NCBI GenBank assembly: GCA_031397815.1
Contig: JANNMJ010000230.1
Span: forward strand, 1-18,184
DNA length: 18,184 nt
From: JANNMJ01 sp031397815
GTDB taxonomy: Bacteria; Bacteroidota; Bacteroidia; Cytophagales; Hymenobacteraceae
Direction: 5' to 3'
Part shown: piece after piece, positions 14,431-18,184 of the stretch
Numbering within the stretch: position 1 is the stretch's first letter
Layout of the letters: each line of letters begins with the position of its first letter
Notes under the pieces: model-generated
Seen by the model: only the letters and a program-made list of their open reading frames with translations
Databases searched by the model: none
What the model was told of the DNA's origin: nothing
Translations under genes and position numbers: made by a program

Positions 14431-14481
14431 AGGCAGGTAAGGTTAGTTGATAAGGGGGGAACGGGTATTGAGCGAACGGCG

Positions 14482-14489
14482 CAAAGGTC
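14482..14489 (-). promoter_or_regulatory. Possible -7 element GACCTTTG before the acyltransferase
   Basis: The minus strand reads GACCTTTG, one mismatch from TAnnTTTG, in the 71-bp gap between the patatin stop and the acyltransferase GTG. It may give the acyltransferase its own transcript. The same variant octamer occurs before the gene at 17548. Confidence 0.35.
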
Positions 14490-14501
14490 GGGAATGGGCG
14501 C

Positions 14502-15377
14502 CTACTTCTCTCCGAGGAGCCGGAGCAGGTCGTTGGCCTTACTGAGTGTGTACTCGTGCCCGATGCGGAAAAGGTCTTCGGCGCGGCGATAACCGAGGGG
14601 GCTGATGCGCCGAAGGGCGGGCGGTTCCAGCACCACATCGCACCCCACGAGACGCGAGCGGACGTTGTTGTTGATGGCGAGCTGGAGCGTACGCATCGCG
14701 AGGCCGCGCAGCGTGCGCGGGCGCACCGTGACGTCGATGGGGTTCGTGTGGGAGCCGATGATGACCGTGCAGGGCGTCGGGCAGTCGGTGAGGGCCTCGA
14801 TGGGGAGATTGTTGAGCAAGCCGCCGTCGACGAGCAGCCGCCCTTCGTACGCGACGGGCTGGTAGAGCACCGGCACCGCCGTAGCGCCGAGGAGTGGGCG
14901 GATGAGCGGCCCGCTCGCGTAGAGCACCGATTCGGCGGCGTAGAGGTCGGAGGTGGCGATGGTGAGCGGTATCCGCAGGTCTTCAAACTGAATATCGGCG
15001 CCGAGCAGACGGGCGAAAAGGGCTTCCGCGGCATCGTGGCGCAGCAGCCCAAACGCCCCCGCCAACGCCGACGGCGCCCACAGCCCAAATCCGCTGAACG
15101 CGGGGCGCAGGAGGCGCGGAATATTGGTCGCTTTCAGCTCTTGCAGAATCCGGCGCGGCTCCCAACCGGCGCAGTAAAAGGCGCCCACGATGGCGCCGCT
15201 GCTGGTGCCCGCAATGTGGGCGGGCTTGATGCCCAGCTCATCCAACGCCGCCAAAACGCCCAGATGCGCAATGCCGCGCGCCCCGCCGCCGGATAGCACC
15301 ACCCCAATGCGCCGACCTTCCCGCGCCGTATCCACTACCGCTGCCCTTGCGGGGGTATTCCCAAAACCTTTGCTCAT
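14502..15377 (-). CDS. Patatin-like phospholipase family protein
   Basis: This is a 291-residue patatin-domain lipid acyl hydrolase of the bacterial RssA/YchK type. The oxyanion-hole loop is SGGGARG (29-35). The nucleophile Ser59 is in GTSSG (57-61), and the dyad Asp184 is in VDGGLLNNLP. The catalytic Ser-Asp dyad is therefore complete. An additional conserved stretch, GATAVPVLYQPV, lies between. A basic N-terminal stretch of about 22 residues precedes the domain; no clear signal peptide is seen, so it is probably cytosolic or membrane-associated. The substrate is likely a phospholipid or other acyl ester, which fits an acyltransferase next door, but proximity is the only support. The start is ATG 15377, 92 bp after the MBL gene's stop, with no clear promoter match. 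Confidence 0.9.
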   Translation of the reverse strand: MSKGFGNTPARAAVVDTAREGRRIGVVLSGGGARGIAHLGVLAALDELGIKPAHIAGTSSGAIVGAFYCAGWEPRRILQELKATNIPRLLRPAFSGFGLWAPSALAGAFGLLRHDAAEALFARLLGADIQFEDLRIPLTIATSDLYAAESVLYASGPLIRPLLGATAVPVLYQPVAYEGRLLVDGGLLNNLPIEALTDCPTPCTVIIGSHTNPIDVTVRPRTLRGLAMRTLQLAINNNVRSRLVGCDVVLEPPALRRISPLGYRRAEDLFRIGHEYTLSKANDLLRLLGEK

Positions 15378-15469
15378 CGATCTAGCACAACCAGTAATAA
15401 AACCAAGCAGCCCACCGATTTACGCAACGTGCCCGGAGGCCGTGCGCCGCAAACGCACCCGCCGGGACC

Positions 15470-16303
15470 CTATAAATCGGCAATCCGCACAAAATCGGCC
15501 GGGCGTACGCCGCGGTCGGTGCGTTGTACGGTGCAGGCTTCCTGTTGGGCGTCGTGCTCGAAAACTAAAATCCAGTTTTCGGCGGCGGCGCGGTTGAGGA
15601 AGGCGGTTTTTTCGTCGAGGGTCAGGAGCGGGCGGGTGTCGTAGCCCATTACGTACGGGATGGGCAGGTGCGCGTGACTCGGGAGCAGGTCGGCGCAGAA
15701 CACGAGCTTTTGGCCTTTGTAGTGGACTAGCGGCAGCATCATCTGGTCGGTGTGGCCGTCGACGGAGATGATTTCGTGGATGCTGGCGGGCAGGCCGCCG
15801 TCCTCGACGAATTTCAGCTGACCGGATTCTTCCAGCGGCAGAATATTCTCTTTCAGAAAGCTTGCTTTCTCACGCGCGTTCGGCACGGTGGCCCATTGCC
15901 AGTGGCGGCGGTTGCTCCAGTAAGTAGCGTTCGGGAAGGTGGGCCGCAGGGCGTCACCGTCGCGAAGAACGGCTCCGCCGACGTGGTCGAAGTGGAGGTG
16001 CGTGAGGAAAACGTCCGTAATATCAGCCAAGCCAACGCCGAGCGTTTCGAGCGACGATTGGAGCGTGGCGGCGCCGTGGAGGTCGTAATGCGCGAAGAAT
16101 TTCGGGTCTTGCTTCGTGCCGATACCGGTATCGACGAGCGTCAGGCGACCGGCATCCTCAATCAGCAGGCACCGCATCGCCCAGGTGCAGAGGTTGCGGT
16201 TATCGGGCGGCACCAGCTTCTCCCAAATCACGCGCGGCACGACGCCGAACATCGCGCCACCATCCAGCTTGAAAAGACCCGTATCGATGGAATGAATCGT
16301 CAT
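15470..16303 (-). CDS. MBL-fold metallo-hydrolase (AHL-lactonase-like layout)
   Basis: This is a 277-residue metallo-beta-lactamase-fold hydrolase. The metal motif H-x-H-x-D-H is intact in LTHLHFDHVGG (His102, His104, Asp106, His107). Further candidate ligands are the His in SVDGHTDQM, the Asp in VFCADLLP and the His in VFEHDAQQ. A DTG loop, LVDTGIGT, lies near residue 58. The spacing is that of lactonase-type or related MBL enzymes with two metal ions. No signal peptide is seen, so it is probably cytosolic. The substrate cannot be inferred: quorum-quenching lactonase, glyoxalase-type and other hydrolases share this core. It lies 89 bp downstream of accA on the same strand, with a pair of direct repeats and no promoter match in between. 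Confidence 0.88.
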   Translation of the reverse strand: MTIHSIDTGLFKLDGGAMFGVVPRVIWEKLVPPDNRNLCTWAMRCLLIEDAGRLTLVDTGIGTKQDPKFFAHYDLHGAATLQSSLETLGVGLADITDVFLTHLHFDHVGGAVLRDGDALRPTFPNATYWSNRRHWQWATVPNAREKASFLKENILPLEESGQLKFVEDGGLPASIHEIISVDGHTDQMMLPLVHYKGQKLVFCADLLPSHAHLPIPYVMGYDTRPLLTLDEKTAFLNRAAAENWILVFEHDAQQEACTVQRTDRGVRPADFVRIADL

Positions 16304-16309
16304 GGCGTT

Positions 16310-16343
16310 GTTTCTGGTTTTTGGTTGGCGGTTTCTGGTTTTT
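16310..16343 (+). repeat. Two copies of a 13-bp direct repeat, 21-bp period
   Basis: GTTTCTGGTTTTT occurs at 16310-16322 and 16331-16343 in the gap between accA and the MBL gene. It lies just upstream of the MBL start and reads AAAAACCAGAAAC on the coding strand. Two copies spaced about two helical turns apart can be an operator, but a local duplication of intergenic sequence is equally likely. Confidence 0.6.
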
Positions 16344-16392
16344 CGATTGAAACCATCGAACCCGAAACCCGCCGCGGATTCCCCTATTCCCG

Positions 16393-17361
16393 TTACCCGA
16401 CTACGACGCCCATCGCCGCGAACTTCTCGATGCGCTGGTTGATGCGCTCTTCCGGGGAAAGCAGCGCCAGCTCGTCGAGGGTGGCGAGAAGGGTTTCGCG
16501 CAGCGTTTCAATCATCTGACGCGGGTTCTGGTGCGCGCCGCCGAGCGGTTCGGGGATGATGCCGTCGACGAGGCCGGCGCGGTGCATATCCGTGGCGGTG
16601 AGCTTCATCGCTTCCGCCGCTTGCTCCTTGTATTCCCACGAGCGCCACAGGATGGTGGAGCAGTTTTCGGGGGAAATGACCGAATACCACGTGTTTTCGA
16701 GCATCATCACGCGGTCGCCGATGGCGATGCCGAGGGCGCCGCCGCTCGCACCTTCGCCAATCACGAGGCACACGACGGGCACTTTCAGCATAAACATCTC
16801 GCGCAGGTTGCGGGCAATGGCCTCGCCCTGCCCGCGCTCCTCGGCTTCCATCCCCGGGAAAGCGCCCGGCGTATCGATGAGCGTCACGATAGGCACGTTG
16901 AATTTCTCGGCCATCTTCATCAGGCGCAGCGCCTTGCGGTAGCCTTCGGGGTTCGGCATTCCGAAGTTGCGCATCTGCCGCTGCTTCGTGGTACGGCCCT
17001 TCTGCTGACCGATAAACATCACCGGCCGACCATTAATCTCGCCCAGTCCGCCGACCATCGCCTTATCGTCGCCGACGGTGCGGTCGCCGTGCAGCTCGAT
17101 GAACGTTGGGCACATGCCTTCGATGTAATCCAGGGTGTACGGGCGCTCGGGGTGGCGCGAGAGCTGCACCCGCTGCCACGGCGTGAGGTTGGCGTACGTC
17201 TCGCGCTTGAGCGCCAGAATGCGGTTTTCGAGGGCGCGGGCGGCCTCCGTGACGTCCACGCTGCTCTCGTCGGCGAGGGTGCGCATCTGCCGGAGCTTGT
17301 CTTCCAGCGCCACGATAGGTTGTTCGAAATCCAGGAGAGTACGGGTAGGCAATGCGGCCAT
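16393..17361 (-). CDS. accA: Acetyl-CoA carboxylase carboxyltransferase subunit alpha
   Basis: The protein has 322 residues, the normal AccA length. With AccD it transfers the carboxyl group from carboxybiotin to acetyl-CoA, forming malonyl-CoA for fatty-acid synthesis. The N-terminal coiled segment is LDFEQPIVALEDKLRQM. The crotonase-fold core shows LSRHPERPYTLDYIEGM, FIELHGDR, GQQKGRTTKQRQMRNFGMP, TLIDTPGAFPGMEAEERGQG and the acyl-CoA-binding GEGASGGALGIAIGDRV, all typical of AccA. Nothing is missing or odd. The start is ATG 17361, with a TACCTTTG promoter element 63 bp upstream. accD is not in this window, which is common in the phylum. It leads the minus-strand series accA-MBL-patatin-acyltransferase, but gaps of about 90 bp leave it unclear whether they share a transcript. 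Confidence 0.97.
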   Translation of the reverse strand: MAALPTRTLLDFEQPIVALEDKLRQMRTLADESSVDVTEAARALENRILALKRETYANLTPWQRVQLSRHPERPYTLDYIEGMCPTFIELHGDRTVGDDKAMVGGLGEINGRPVMFIGQQKGRTTKQRQMRNFGMPNPEGYRKALRLMKMAEKFNVPIVTLIDTPGAFPGMEAEERGQGEAIARNLREMFMLKVPVVCLVIGEGASGGALGIAIGDRVMMLENTWYSVISPENCSTILWRSWEYKEQAAEAMKLTATDMHRAGLVDGIIPEPLGGAHQNPRQMIETLRETLLATLDELALLSPEERINQRIEKFAAMGVVVG

Positions 17362-17424
17362 AACGGAAGGGTTCTGCGGAGAATTAGTGCCTCAAGCGGC
17401 GGCGGATTGCCCGGAGGGCGACAG

Positions 17425-17432
17425 CAAAGGTA
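17425..17432 (-). promoter_or_regulatory. -7 element TACCTTTG of accA
   Basis: The minus strand reads TACCTTTG, an exact match to the Bacteroidota -7 consensus, 63 bp before the accA ATG. No clear -33 TTTG is found at the usual distance. Confidence 0.6.
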
Positions 17433-17499
17433 ATCCTTCGCCGTTTTGGTATGGAAGTAGCTTTGCGCGCCGCCGGGCCGGAACCCCGGCTCCTTGGAC

Positions 17500-17507
17500 G
17501 ACCTTTG
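17500..17507 (+). promoter_or_regulatory. Possible -7 element GACCTTTG before the secreted protein gene
   Basis: GACCTTTG is one mismatch from TAnnTTTG and lies 40 bp before the ATG at 17548. A TTG at 17494 is in frame but lies upstream of this element, so it is unlikely to be the start. It diverges from the accA promoter about 70 bp away. Confidence 0.4.
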
Positions 17508-17547
17508 TACGTCGTTCCTCACTTCTTTCCACTCGTTGATGCTCGTA

Positions 17548-18075
17548 ATGAAAAAATCGCTGATGACCCTCGCCATCGCCCTGCTGCTGGGCGGCGCGGC
17601 GCACGCTCAGAAATCGGCCCCGGCGCCTATTTCCCCGGCGCTCGATGAGAAATATGGGTTTCGTGACCTCAAATTCGAAACCGATACCAGCGCCGTCGAA
17701 GGCCTGACGGTTGGCGAAGCGACGCCGTTGCGGCTCGTAGCGCAGCGCGAAGCGGATAGCAAGAAAGTCGGCGCCGCGACGCTCAACAAGATCGATTACG
17801 CCTTCTATCAGGGGAAACTCTACGAAGTAACGCTCGTCACGAAAGGCCTCACGAACTCGCACGCGCTCCGCGAAGTCCTCGAAAGCCAGTACGGTGAGGG
17901 CGCGCTGGTGAGCGCCGCCGGACAAGACCGCAACTGGGACGGCAAACTCGTGCGCCTGACCTACCGCGAGGACCCCGCGTTCCACAATGCCACTGTGCGG
18001 TTTACGTGCAAGAAGCTCGAAGAGCAGCTGAAAGCCGCGCAGAAAACGGTGAAGAAGGCGTCTTCGGACCTGTAA
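17548..18075 (+). CDS. Secreted protein of unknown function
   Basis: The protein has 175 residues from ATG 17548; ATG 17539 would add three. Residues 1-20 are a textbook Sec signal peptide: MKKSLM, the hydrophobic TLAIALLLGGA, then AHAQ with cleavage after AHA. The mature part begins with QKSAPAPIS. It contains EKYGFRDLKFETDTSAVEGL near residue 30, FYQGKLYEVTLVTKGL near 90, an RLTYREDPAFHNATVRF stretch, and ends in a Lys-rich helix with EEQLKAAQKTVKK. I recognise no catalytic motif or named family. The YGFRDLKF start resembles small periplasmic proteins common in the phylum, but that is an impression from memory. The gene is divergent from accA, with a candidate promoter 40 bp upstream. Confidence 0.85.
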   Translation: MKKSLMTLAIALLLGGAAHAQKSAPAPISPALDEKYGFRDLKFETDTSAVEGLTVGEATPLRLVAQREADSKKVGAATLNKIDYAFYQGKLYEVTLVTKGLTNSHALREVLESQYGEGALVSAAGQDRNWDGKLVRLTYREDPAFHNATVRFTCKKLEEQLKAAQKTVKKASSDL

Positions 18076-18076
18076 C

Positions 18077-18099
18077 GTAGTAGCGTCTCTCCGAGACGC
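18077..18099 (+). repeat. REP-like palindrome with GTAG head
   Basis: Just after the stop of the preceding gene, GTAG (18077-18080) is followed by a perfect 7-bp stem, GCGTCTC (18083-18089) and GAGACGC (18093-18099), around TCC. A second GTAG occurs at 18110. A GTAG or GTGG head plus an imperfect palindrome is the layout of REP elements moved by RAYT transposases. No T tract follows, so it is a weak terminator at best. Beyond it, CCCCCAAGCG occurs twice (18124-18133, 18149-18158) before the window ends. Confidence 0.4.
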
Positions 18100-18184
18100 G
18101 TGTCAAAACGTAGCCGCGGCTCTCCCCCAAGCGTGTGAGGGAAAAAAGCCCCCAAGCGCCACGGGGAGGCGCGAAGAAAAATTT

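Noticed and set aside
14556..15296. 246-residue plus-strand frame opposite the patatin gene
   Set aside because: Antisense shadow with no signal peptide, promoter or domain; the patatin frame carries all catalytic motifs.
16531..17433. 300-residue plus-strand frame opposite accA
   Set aside because: Antisense shadow rich in His, Arg and Ala; it lies over the conserved AccA core and its promoter.

Overview
The window looks like a chromosomal segment from a GC-rich member of the Bacteroidota, probably Cytophagales and close to Hymenobacter. This is an inference from three things. Several genes are preceded by the phylum's -7 promoter element TAnnTTTG (as TACCTTTG or TATTTTTG). There are genes typical of the phylum, such as a DUF4159 protein and a metallophosphatase/Omp85-barrel fusion. 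And GC content is high, about 60-65% over most of the window. No Shine-Dalgarno sequences stand out. No tRNA, rRNA, CRISPR array or intact transposase was seen.

Layout, left to right. 1-1274 (+): the 3' part of rsmE, then a secreted DUF4159 protein. 1275-1914: a possible 69-residue membrane protein, then a strong intrinsic terminator. 1915-5703 (+): a very large outer-membrane protein with a degenerate phosphoesterase domain, a possible kinase-like middle and an Omp85-type C-terminal barrel. 5712-7485 (-): a compact two-gene operon, an ABC-type AAA ATPase whose stop overlaps the start of a small PD-(D/E)XK-like nuclease candidate. This is the most system-like part of the window, and the ATPase gene has an internal low-GC stretch. 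7600-13666 (+): a Ppx/GppA phosphatase, the condensin ATPase SMC and a GT4 glycosyltransferase. 13667-13875: a 118-bp nested palindromic (MITE-like) repeat between convergent genes. 13876-17361 (-): an acyltransferase, a patatin-like lipase, an MBL-fold hydrolase and AccA, read right to left from the accA promoter. 17548-18075 (+): a secreted protein of unknown function, then a REP-like palindrome at the right edge.

How the genes may work together. RsmE, SMC, AccA and Ppx are housekeeping functions (ribosome modification, chromosome organisation, fatty-acid initiation, polyphosphate or ppGpp turnover). The minus-strand group acyltransferase-patatin-MBL-AccA has a lipid theme, but only proximity supports that. 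The ATPase/nuclease pair sits as a cassette between the large outer-membrane gene and ppx, and resembles anti-phage ATPase-effector pairs in organisation.

No gene-free stretch exceeds 300 bases. The longest is 1650-1914 (265 bp), which holds the terminator. Several starts were placed downstream of the longest possible ORF because a promoter, terminator or signal peptide decided the matter (1915, 8723, 17548, 7485).
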